From the NCBI GenBank assembly GCA_013042125.1, contig JABDQS010000289.1, positions 1 to 8,879 on the forward strand: a stretch of DNA of 8,879 bases, read 5' to 3'. The position numbers and the translations under genes are program-made. Below, one piece after another: positions 1-5,821 of the stretch. The notes beneath the pieces are model-generated. The model made no database searches. It worked only from the letters and a program-made list of their open reading frames with translations, and was not told the origin of the DNA. Position 1 is the first letter of the stretch. Each line of letters opens with the position of its first letter. This stretch comes from Eudoraea sp. (lineage in GTDB: Bacteria > Bacteroidota > Bacteroidia > Flavobacteriales > Flavobacteriaceae).

Positions 1-402
1 GCAAACGATCAGCAGGCCGAGGGAATAACGCCATTTACCACTGACATCTTCAAAGGATTTTTAGCAGTTTTCTTACTCGATATGGGTATAACAAGTGGAA
101 GAAAACTTTCCTCTTTTCTTGATAATGGATGGACAGCCCTTATTTTTGCCCTGGTTGTCCCGCTGATAAATGGATGTGCTGTAGCCTACCTTAGCAGTTT
201 TGTTACGGATAGCACAGGAAACCAGTTCCTCTTTGCCATTTTAGCTGCAAGTGCTTCTTATATTGCCGTTCCGGCAGCAATGAGACTTGCCGCTCCGAAA
301 GCCAATCCAAGCCTTTATGTACCCATGGCACTGGCCATCACTTTCCCGTTTAATATCACCATAGGGATGCCTGTATATCTCTATATCATTCAGAGCATAT
401 AA
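1..402 (+). CDS. Sodium-dependent bicarbonate permease, SbtA/DUF897 family (3' part)
   Basis: Inner-membrane permease; only the last 133 residues are present because the reading frame is open from base 1. The frame enters as ANDQQAEGITPF and runs through the stretch DIFKGFLAVFLLDMG, then hydrophobic segments (ALIFALVVPLINGCAVAYL; LFAILAASASYIAVPAAMRL; a final one with FPFNITIGMP). The ASASYIAVPAAMR and FPFN...G.P patterns are what I recognise from SbtA/DUF897 proteins, which form a bundle of about ten helices from two inverted halves and import HCO3- with Na+. The visible part would be most of the second half. The substrate is inferred from the family; many Bacteroidota members are untested. 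No SbtB-like PII partner lies downstream. The next gene, tag, starts 36 bp after the stop, so readthrough is possible but the two share no obvious function. Confidence 0.85.
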   Translation, partial: ANDQQAEGITPFTTDIFKGFLAVFLLDMGITSGRKLSSFLDNGWTALIFALVVPLINGCAVAYLSSFVTDSTGNQFLFAILAASASYIAVPAAMRLAAPKANPSLYVPMALAITFPFNITIGMPVYLYIIQSI

Positions 403-412
403 AATATTCGCA

Positions 413-427
413 CTATCTTTAAGATAG
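413..427. promoter_or_regulatory. Dyad with embedded -7-like box upstream of tag
   Basis: CTATCTT-T-AAGATAG is a perfect 7-bp inverted repeat around one base, lying between the permease stop (402) and the tag start (439). Bases 414-421 read TATCTTTA, seven of eight matches to the Bacteroidota -7 consensus TAnnTTTG. I see no TTG-type -33 element at the expected distance upstream. The right arm runs into the AGGAA at 425-429 that probably acts as the tag ribosome binding site. It could be a promoter or operator, or chance; a one-base loop is too tight for a terminator hairpin. Confidence 0.35.
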
Positions 428-438
428 GAAAGTGTAAA

Positions 439-1002
439 ATGGAAAAACAGCGTTGCGGATGGTGTTTGAGCAGTTATCTGTACAAGGCCTATCACGATAA
501 TGAATGGGGTGTACCTGTAAAAGACGATGACACAATTTTTGAATTTCTGATCCTTGAAACTTTTCAAGCCGGACTGAGCTGGTTAACCATCCTCAATAAA
601 CGAGAGAATTTTAGAAAAGCTTTCGATAATTTCAGCTACCAAAGAATAGCTGCCTATGATCAGCAAAAGATAGATTCTTTATTGCAGGATGCCGGCATTA
701 TTCGCAATAGACTTAAGATCAAAGCAACTGTTAGCAATGCTCAGGCTTTTATGGAAATTCAAAAACAATTTGGGACTTTTAGTGATTATATTTGGGGGTT
801 TGTGGATCATACCCCCATTAAAAATTCCTATGAACACCAGAAGGATCTGCCGGCAACATCTGAGATCTCCGATCGTTTAAGTAAGGATCTTAAGGCAAGG
901 GGCTTCAAATTTGTTGGCAGCACCGTTGTCTATGCACATATGCAAGCCACAGGGATGGTCAACGATCACGTATTAACTTGTTTTCGCTACCATGAGGTAT
1001 AG
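439..1002 (+). CDS. tag: DNA-3-methyladenine glycosylase I
   Basis: Cytosolic base-excision repair enzyme that removes 3-methyladenine from alkylated DNA, leaving an abasic site. The 187-residue length equals that of E. coli Tag. The zinc-snap residues known from the family are all present: Cys6 (RCGWC), His19 (YHDNEWG), His177 and Cys181 (NDHVLTCF). The pocket motif FLILETFQAGLSW gives Glu40 and Trp48, matching the Glu and Trp that recognise the methylated base in E. coli. The ATG at 439 has AGGAA nine bases upstream and the N-terminus matches the family start, so the start is secure. The final 11 bp overlap the start of the next gene, an exported protein, which suggests co-translation without implying shared function. 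I see nothing broken or missing. Confidence 0.96.
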   Translation: MEKQRCGWCLSSYLYKAYHDNEWGVPVKDDDTIFEFLILETFQAGLSWLTILNKRENFRKAFDNFSYQRIAAYDQQKIDSLLQDAGIIRNRLKIKATVSNAQAFMEIQKQFGTFSDYIWGFVDHTPIKNSYEHQKDLPATSEISDRLSKDLKARGFKFVGSTVVYAHMQATGMVNDHVLTCFRYHEV

Positions 1003-1576
1003 ACTTCTTATCATTATATTAATATCCGCATATTGCCTGCAGGCAACAGCCCAGGCTAAATATGAGAGAGAATATCGTATTAAAAAAGCAGAATTTCCGG
1101 AAATGGCTCATGCCTTGCTTGCGAATGAAATGCCCGAAGTAAAAAGGCTTAAATACTATAGAGAAACAGACAGTGCAAAGACAAGCTATGAGGCTAAACT
1201 TAAAAAAGACAGACTTCATTACAGCATTGAATTTGATTCAGAAGGTGTGCTGGAAGATATAGAGATAACTATCAAAGAAGTTGATCTGCCTAATGCTACA
1301 TTTTTATCTATCCGGGAGTATTTATCAAAGTCCTATGCGAAATATAATATTCGGAAAATACAACAGCAGTATCCGGTGATTGAAGGGAAACCCATAAAGA
1401 AAATAGTTCGGGAAGCATTTCAGAACCTTATGCTCCCTTACATTAATTATGAACTTATTGTCTCATGTAAAACTAAAGATGGTCGACAAGACTTTGAGTT
1501 CCTTTTTAGCTCCGAAGGTACTTTTATAAGCAAAAGAAAACTACTACCTCCCAACTATGACCATGTACTTTATTAG
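992..1576 (+). CDS. Exported PepSY-like (duplicated) protein of unknown function
   Basis: A 194-residue protein with a clear signal peptide: MRYR, a hydrophobic stretch at residues 5-17, then ATAQA, probably cut at about 20-22. It should be periplasmic. The mature part looks like two copies of a small alpha-beta unit, each a helix followed by strands ending in an F-x-S-E-G turn. The first copy covers about residues 33-95 (YEAKL ... YSIEFDSEGVLEDIE) and the second about 104-185 (YELIV ... FEFLFSSEGTF). This resembles the PepSY-like/BLIP-type fold common in exported Bacteroidota proteins, but the match is by pattern only and no function is assigned. The ATG lies inside the end of tag (11-bp overlap), and the gene's own end overlaps the next ATG by 20 bp. 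It and the DUF2490 barrel downstream are probably made together. Confidence 0.75.
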   Translation: MRYRLLIIILISAYCLQATAQAKYEREYRIKKAEFPEMAHALLANEMPEVKRLKYYRETDSAKTSYEAKLKKDRLHYSIEFDSEGVLEDIEITIKEVDLPNATFLSIREYLSKSYAKYNIRKIQQQYPVIEGKPIKKIVREAFQNLMLPYINYELIVSCKTKDGRQDFEFLFSSEGTFISKRKLLPPNYDHVLY

Positions 1577-2246
1577 GTTTCTTTCTTTTCTCTCAGCTTT
1601 CTTATTTTTTAATTTTGTTTTGGCACAGGAAGACTATTTGGTCTATTGGGAACCACAATTGGCCGTTAACTACGAGGTTGCCCCTCATTACAGGCATACC
1701 TTTGCATTAATCAGCAGAAATTTTGTCTATCAAGATCAAGAAATTGATATTAAAGGAAGGCATTTAGATCTTGCTCATTTCTCCTCAGTTGAAGTCTCCT
1801 CTAACAGCAGTTTAGCCATTGGTTTACTATATAGATTTCGTGAGATCTTTGAAAACGATCAGGGTAATGAATTTAGGCTCATACAACAATTCAGCACAAG
1901 ATCCAGGCCATTGATTGTTCGTTTTGGACATCGTTTCAGGACCGAACAAAGATTCATAACCGGTAGTACAATACACCGATTCAGATACAGGCTAACTTTA
2001 GATTTTCCACTTCAGGGAGAACAAGTAGATCTTAATGAAGCCTACCTTATTCTAAATTCGGAAATGCTACTTAGTGTTGCAAATGCAAGAACACCACAAT
2101 ATGATCAGCGCTTTGCTTTTACCATCGGATGGCGCTTAACTGAAAAAAGTCAGTTGCAGGCGGGGCTGGAGCATCGATGGGAGAATTATCTCACCAATAC
2201 GCGTCAAAATACCTTCCTAACTACAGCTTTTTTTGTTTCGCTTTAA
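1557..2246 (+). CDS. DUF2490-type outer-membrane beta-barrel protein
   Basis: A 229-residue exported protein. Residues 1-23 form a signal peptide (hydrophobic from about residue 5, ending FVLA before QEDY). The remainder is a run of alternating amphipathic strands with Tyr/Arg/Phe-rich pairs, for example LAIGLLYRFREIF, FRLIQQFSTRS, IVRFGHRFRTEQRF, FRYRLTLDFPL, FAFTIGWRLTEKSQLQAGL, and a last strand ending TAFFVSL. That pattern, the length and the RF..R.E.R strands fit DUF2490, a family of small outer-membrane barrels with no established substrate. The start offers ATG ACC ATG; either Met could be used. It overlaps the preceding exported gene by 20 bp and runs 30 bp into the 3' end of aat on the other strand. 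No terminator fits between the two genes. Confidence 0.8.
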   Translation: MTMYFIRFLSFLSAFLFFNFVLAQEDYLVYWEPQLAVNYEVAPHYRHTFALISRNFVYQDQEIDIKGRHLDLAHFSSVEVSSNSSLAIGLLYRFREIFENDQGNEFRLIQQFSTRSRPLIVRFGHRFRTEQRFITGSTIHRFRYRLTLDFPLQGEQVDLNEAYLILNSEMLLSVANARTPQYDQRFAFTIGWRLTEKSQLQAGLEHRWENYLTNTRQNTFLTTAFFVSL

Positions 2247-2891
2247 GATGTCCAAATAATCCTGGCGCGCGATCAATTCTGCTCCCAGGCTTTCCAGATG
2301 AGGTGTATGCAATTGACAATCTATCACAGCATAGTTCATTGTTTCCAACTCCCTTGCAAGATGAATTAGGGCACATTTGGAAGCATCTTTTCTCTTGCTG
2401 AACATGCTTTCACCACAAAATACATGACCCAATTCTATCCCATATAATCCACCCACCAAGTCTTTCCCTTCCCAAACTTCATAGGAGTGTGCATGCCCTT
2501 TCTTATGCAGCTGTAAATAGGCCTCTATCATATGCTCAGTGATCCATGTACCGTTTTGGCCAGGCCTGTATGCCTTGGCACATTGTTGAATTACTTCTTT
2601 GAATGCCTTGTCTTTCGTAATAGTATACTTTTCCTTATTTAAGGTGTTACGCATACTCTTGGAGATCTTTATATTCTCAGGGAATAACACCATACGTGGA
2701 TCCGGGCTCCACCAAAGGATCAAAGAATCTTCATTGAACCATGGAAAAATCCCACTATTGTAGGCCAATAGTAATCGCTCTGGCGAAAGATCGCCTCCAA
2801 CAGCCAGAAGACCTTCAGTATTAGCCATCTCTACTCCGGGAAAAAGTAGCCGGTCATCCAGAAATGTTATGGGCCTGTTCTTATTTTTCAC
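2217..2891 (-). CDS. aat: Leucyl/phenylalanyl-tRNA--protein transferase
   Basis: Transfers Leu or Phe from aminoacyl-tRNA to proteins with N-terminal Lys or Arg, creating N-degrons for ClpS/ClpAP. The protein has 224 residues, close to the 234 of E. coli. Family signatures appear in order: GLLAVGGDLSPERLLLAY..GIFPW (27-51), WWSPDPRMVLFP (60-71), the GNAT-like core with FCGESMFS (158-165, Glu161) and IDCQ (190-193, Asp191 and Gln193). These last three align with the catalytic E156/D186/Q188 region of E. coli Aat. The ATG at 2891 opens an A-rich start typical of Bacteroidota, without a clear Shine-Dalgarno site. It lies 52 bp behind the DUF3127 gene on the same strand and is probably co-transcribed with it. 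Its last 30 bp overlap the DUF2490 gene. Confidence 0.97.
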   Translation of the reverse strand: MKNKNRPITFLDDRLLFPGVEMANTEGLLAVGGDLSPERLLLAYNSGIFPWFNEDSLILWWSPDPRMVLFPENIKISKSMRNTLNKEKYTITKDKAFKEVIQQCAKAYRPGQNGTWITEHMIEAYLQLHKKGHAHSYEVWEGKDLVGGLYGIELGHVFCGESMFSKRKDASKCALIHLARELETMNYAVIDCQLHTPHLESLGAELIARQDYLDILKRNKKSCS

Positions 2892-2904
2892 GATACTAAT
2901 TTAT

Positions 2905-2920
2905 CTCCCTGAAACAGGAG
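2905..2920. other. Small imperfect hairpin in the DUF3127-aat spacer
   Basis: On the minus strand the spacer can fold as CTCCTG / TTT / CAGGGAG, a stem of about six pairs with one bulged G. No T-run follows it, so it is a poor intrinsic terminator. It might be an RNA processing or stability element in the message upstream of aat, or chance. The remaining spacer is AT-rich and featureless. Confidence 0.25.
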
Positions 2921-2943
2921 TAACTATATGATCTTATTATCCT

Positions 2944-3321
2944 CTAGAAAGGCAGGTCATCATGATCTTCTTCATTCAGCTCATTGGCCGGTTCAAAGGC
3001 ATCCATAGGTGGTACGGGGGGCATGTCTTGCGATGGTTCCCCGGTATCTTGCTTTTCAATACGCCATCCTTGAATAGAATTGAAATATTTAGTTTCCCCC
3101 TGAGGATTTACCCATTCCCTGCCTCGGATATTAATACTTATTTTCACAATATCGCCTTCTTTAAATGAGTCCAAAAGATCGGTTTTGTCCTGCACGAACT
3201 CTATCATTATATGCTGCGGATACTGTTCTTCAGTGGTCACCACCAATTCGCGCTTTCTGAATCCATTAGATCCGTAGGTTTTGGTTTCATCAATCAATTT
3301 TACTTTTCCCTGTATTTCCAT
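2944..3321 (-). CDS. DUF3127 family protein with an SSB-like acidic C-terminal tip
   Basis: A 125-residue cytosolic protein of a Bacteroidota family, DUF3127. Residues 1-90 look like one small beta-barrel (OB-like) domain: MEIQGKV start, the F-R-K-R-E-LVV strand (21-28), IMIEFVQDKTDLLD (38-51), F-K-E-G-D-IVKISINIRGREW (53-70) and a YFNSIQGWRIEK strand (79-90). Residues 91-125 are a Pro/Asp/Glu-rich flexible tail ending HDDLPF. That tip closely resembles the DDIPF end of bacterial SSB, which docks DNA repair and replication enzymes. A role in binding single-stranded nucleic acid is inferred, not shown. The ATG sits 2 bp after the stop of the flavin reductase-like gene (TAA-AC-ATG), so translation is probably coupled. 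aat follows 52 bp later. Confidence 0.85.
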   Translation of the reverse strand: MEIQGKVKLIDETKTYGSNGFRKRELVVTTEEQYPQHIMIEFVQDKTDLLDSFKEGDIVKISINIRGREWVNPQGETKYFNSIQGWRIEKQDTGEPSQDMPPVPPMDAFEPANELNEEDHDDLPF

Positions 3322-3323
3322 GT

Positions 3324-4199
3324 TTATTGTTTTATCATGAGTACCTTCCAGGCAGAAGACACATCATTATTCATTAAAAATTCTTTTGCTTTCTTATGCA
3401 GATCCTGCTGCACTGCCATGTCCTTTAATTCGGGATGCTGATCCACAAAAGTAGCTACCTCTTCCCTGCCGGGTAATGTCTCAACATTTCCTAACATCCC
3501 CAAGTCGTTCCCGGATAGTACCGCACTTGTTCTAATTGTTTCAGGCAGGCTATCCACGCCAATTCCTCTTGTACTCAATGGTTTAGGCACTTCAAACATG
3601 CCTTCTTTCGCCCGGCTGTACCAATTTCCTCCCATTCGTGCTACCTGATCAATTTTAGACTGGTCAATGCCCCCCTGAGGATCGAGTATACTTTTTTTAA
3701 TATGGATCTTAACCACTTCAGAAAAAATTAGGTTTCCCGCACCTCCCTCTTCTCCAAGAGGTTCTACTTTGGTTACCTTACATTCAAATTGTACCGGTGA
3801 TTCGCCTACGCGAAAAGGCCCTACTATATCTGAAGGCACCATGGTAAGACCAGACTTAATAAATTCATTCTCCCCCTCGCCATATTCAGTGCTCGCCAGG
3901 GACATTTGTTGTACCATATCATAGTTTACAACATTGATAACTACTTCTTTTGTAGCTAAAATGTTCTCAAGAGTATGTTTGGTAGTATTATTACGTACCC
4001 TTCTGGCTGGTGAAAATATCAAGACAGGGGGATTAGCGCTAAATACGTTGAAAAAGCTAAATGGAGATAAATTGGGCCGACCGTTATTGTCCAAGGTACT
4101 GGCAAAAGCTATAGGTCGAGGTCCTACGGCTCCTAATAGATAGCCATGTAATTGGGAGGTAGAGAGTTCTTTTGGATGTACGGCAATCATATTCGACAT
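3324..4199 (-). CDS. Flavin reductase-like FMN-binding split-barrel protein
   Basis: Cytosolic flavoprotein of the flavin reductase/flavoredoxin family (COG1853 type), expected to bind FMN and use NAD(P)H or act as an electron carrier; the actual substrate is unknown. With the ATG at 4199 it has 291 residues. The FMN-binding half is near the N-terminus: GYLLGAVGPRPIAFAST, then NLSPFSFFNVFSANPPVLIFSPARR..NNTTKHTLEN, and later VQFECKVTKV. The C-terminal part (about 190-291) is family-specific, with a GGNWYSRA segment. The frame is open further up to a TTG at 4229. I prefer ATG 4199 (or ATG 4190, which starts MIAVHPKEL, closer to how I recall homologues starting), because the TTG lies inside the dyad and upstream of the likely promoter. 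It heads the operon with the DUF3127 gene and aat, and diverges from the histidine kinase gene. Confidence 0.9.
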   Translation of the reverse strand: MSNMIAVHPKELSTSQLHGYLLGAVGPRPIAFASTLDNNGRPNLSPFSFFNVFSANPPVLIFSPARRVRNNTTKHTLENILATKEVVINVVNYDMVQQMSLASTEYGEGENEFIKSGLTMVPSDIVGPFRVGESPVQFECKVTKVEPLGEEGGAGNLIFSEVVKIHIKKSILDPQGGIDQSKIDQVARMGGNWYSRAKEGMFEVPKPLSTRGIGVDSLPETIRTSAVLSGNDLGMLGNVETLPGREEVATFVDQHPELKDMAVQQDLHKKAKEFLMNNDVSSAWKVLMIKQ

Positions 4200-4205
4200 A
4201 GATGA

Positions 4206-4213
4206 CAAAGGTA
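4206..4213 (-). promoter_or_regulatory. Bacteroidota -7 box for the flavin reductase operon
   Basis: The minus strand reads TACCTTTG, a perfect match to the TAnnTTTG consensus. It ends six bases before the ATG at 4199, so transcription would begin at or next to the start codon and give a leaderless or near-leaderless message. No TTG lies at the usual 17-23 bp spacing upstream; the nearest, inside the dyad, is 13 bp from the box. Activity is inferred from the motif alone. Confidence 0.45.
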
Positions 4214-4214
4214 C

Positions 4215-4234
4215 ATAAATTGTATCCAATTTAT
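4215..4234. promoter_or_regulatory. Perfect 8+4+8 inverted repeat, candidate operator
   Basis: ATAAATTG and CAATTTAT are exact reverse complements separated by TATC. The dyad begins one base from the -7 box at 4206-4213 and occupies the promoter spacer of the minus-strand operon. It is 73 bp upstream of the histidine kinase ATG on the other strand. Position and symmetry are those of a site for a dimeric regulator, and it could affect both divergent genes. The AT-rich content raises the chance of coincidence. No T-run suggests a terminator. Confidence 0.45.
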
Positions 4235-4280
4235 TACACAGTCCAAAGCCTCAAATGCAACAAATGAACTCATTTTAAGT

Positions 4281-4288
4281 TATCTTTA
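4281..4288 (+). promoter_or_regulatory. -7-like box upstream of the histidine kinase gene
   Basis: TATCTTTA matches TAnnTTTG in seven of eight positions and lies 19 bp before the ATG at 4308, giving a short leader. No convincing -33 TTG is found upstream. The same TATCTTTAA string occurs upstream of tag at 414-422. Confidence 0.35.
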
Positions 4289-4307
4289 AAAGCACGTTTT
4301 CCATAGG

Positions 4308-5456
4308 ATGAACTTTAATCCCAAAAACAAAATCTCCAACATCTTCTTGCTGATAGCATCTTTTGTTATCGTAAGTCTAATCCTCTGGAATACGAATAGC
4401 TTTTTTAAAAAATTCAAGGAAGAAGAGCGGTATAAAATGGAGATATGGGCCACCGCGCAATCAGAATTACTGCAGTCCTCTGAAGACCGCGATCTGGGAA
4501 ATCTGCATGTAAAGATATTTCAGAAAAATACTTCTACCCCTATGATCCTGGTAAATAAGGACGGTTCTGTAAAGACCAACAATATGGTGGATGAAATTGA
4601 ATCAGATTCTGCCCTAATTCAAAAGAAAATTTTAAAATTCAGAGGTGAGAATACGCCTATCTCGATAGACTATGAAGGAGAATCTCTTGCAACACTTTAT
4701 TATGGTAATTCTGAAGTGCTGAATAAGCTAAAATATTATCCGATAGCTCTTCTTCTGATCATCCTTTTATTTGGGACCGTGATCTTCTTTTTCTTTAAGA
4801 CCAACAAAGCCTCTGAACAAAATAAGTTGTGGGCAGGTATGGCGAAGGAAACCGCACATCAGATAAGTACCCCTCTAACGTCACTTCTGGGTTGGAATGA
4901 GCTCTTGAAGAACGAGGATATCAATAACGCTATCACTTCCGAAATTGAAAAGGATATTGATAGACTGCAGACTATTACAGAACGTTTCTCCAATATTGGA
5001 TCACTGCCAAAGTTAGAGCGCAAAGATATTGTGGAAGAAACACGGAAAGCCTTTGACTACTTGCAATTACGAAGTTCCCGACTTATTCAATATTCTTTTA
5101 AAACACATATTGATGCCCTGCCAATTAGGTTAAACAGTGCCTTATATAACTGGACCATTGAAAACTTGGTTAAAAATGGCATTGATGCCATGAAAGGGAA
5201 AGGATCTATATCCATAGAAATTATACCCGATGGTAAGTATGTAAACATCCTTATCTCAGATACAGGACAAGGGATCCCCAAGAGTAGTTTTAATACCATT
5301 TTTGAGCCCGGGGTGACTTCTAAAAAAAGAGGCTGGGGCCTGGGATTGTCCTTAGTAAAACGAATTGTAGAAGAATATCATCAGGGCAAGATCAAAGTCC
5401 TCAATTCCAATAAAGAAGGGACTATTATGCAAATTTCATTACAAATAAACCCATAA
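4308..5456 (+). CDS. Membrane sensor histidine kinase (Bacteroidota AKETAHQ type)
   Basis: A 382-residue two-component sensor. A membrane helix at about 11-27 is followed by a periplasmic sensor region of about 115 residues (28-142), a second helix at about 143-163 and a cytoplasmic kinase. The phosphoacceptor is His184 in MAKETAHQISTPLTSLLGW, with Gln rather than the usual Glu after the His. The ATP-binding domain has the N box ENLVKNGIDAM (Asn286, Asn290), G1 DTGQGIP (Asp318), F box IFEPGVTSKK (Phe332) and G2 GWGLGL (342-347), so it should be active. The sensor region has an MILVNKDGSV piece reminiscent of PAS/Cache folds, but I cannot name a ligand. No response regulator lies in the window, so it is an orphan here. 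The zinc-ribbon gene begins 2 bp after the stop. Confidence 0.94.
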   Translation: MNFNPKNKISNIFLLIASFVIVSLILWNTNSFFKKFKEEERYKMEIWATAQSELLQSSEDRDLGNLHVKIFQKNTSTPMILVNKDGSVKTNNMVDEIESDSALIQKKILKFRGENTPISIDYEGESLATLYYGNSEVLNKLKYYPIALLLIILLFGTVIFFFFKTNKASEQNKLWAGMAKETAHQISTPLTSLLGWNELLKNEDINNAITSEIEKDIDRLQTITERFSNIGSLPKLERKDIVEETRKAFDYLQLRSSRLIQYSFKTHIDALPIRLNSALYNWTIENLVKNGIDAMKGKGSISIEIIPDGKYVNILISDTGQGIPKSSFNTIFEPGVTSKKRGWGLGLSLVKRIVEEYHQGKIKVLNSNKEGTIMQISLQINP

Positions 5457-5458
5457 GC

Positions 5459-5821
5459 ATGGCCAGGGAAAAACAGATCATCATTAAAGAAGCGATTCTT
5501 ACCAATAACTGCCCTGAATGTTTTAATCAGGAATTAAAACTCACGTTTTTACAGAAACACCTCATCAGCAGGTTCTACCATAGGACCACAAATGATGTAA
5601 GTCAGGAATTACGATGTAGCAAATGTGGTTCACTGATCTATCCGGTGAAGTGGACAGATGATATTGAACGCAGTTTTGAATATTTCCAGAAGATGGTAAG
5701 TCCGGAACCAAGGTCACTGCGATTTTCGAAATTGACCTATGGGCTTTTTATCCTTTTAGTAGTTTTGATAGGATCGGTAGCTTATCTCTATTATGAAGGA
5801 TACTTTACAGCCTGGCTCTGA
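5459..5821 (+). CDS. Zinc-ribbon protein with C-terminal membrane anchor
   Basis: A 120-residue protein with two CxxC knuckles, CPEC (Cys18, Cys21) and CSKC (Cys53, Cys56), that should hold one Zn2+ in a ribbon fold at the N-terminus. A linker rich in charged and aromatic residues (64-91) is followed by one hydrophobic helix (about 93-112) near the C-terminus. It is therefore likely a tail-anchored inner-membrane protein with the zinc ribbon in the cytoplasm. No enzyme motif is present and I do not recognise a named family. The ATG follows the kinase stop by two bases (TAA-GC-ATG), so the two are almost certainly co-translated. This suggests, without proving, that the protein works with the kinase. 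Its last 17 bp overlap the 3' end of the HIT gene on the opposite strand. Confidence 0.82.
   Translation: MAREKQIIIKEAILTNNCPECFNQELKLTFLQKHLISRFYHRTTNDVSQELRCSKCGSLIYPVKWTDDIERSFEYFQKMVSPEPRSLRFSKLTYGLFILLVVLIGSVAYLYYEGYFTAWL

Noticed and set aside
241..567. Minus-strand open frame of 108 codons across the permease/tag junction
   Set aside because: It lies antisense to two well-supported genes, has no recognisable domain or start signal, and is explained as a shadow frame.
1..1002. Functional link between the bicarbonate permease and tag
   Set aside because: Adjacent on the same strand with a 36-bp gap, but the spacer has its own promoter-like box and ribosome binding site and no shared biology is known to me.
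2177..2401. Plus-strand open frame of 74 codons running from the DUF2490 end into antisense of aat
   Set aside because: Shadow of the convergent junction; composition is Cys/Pro/Phe-rich as expected from reading aat backwards, with no start signal.
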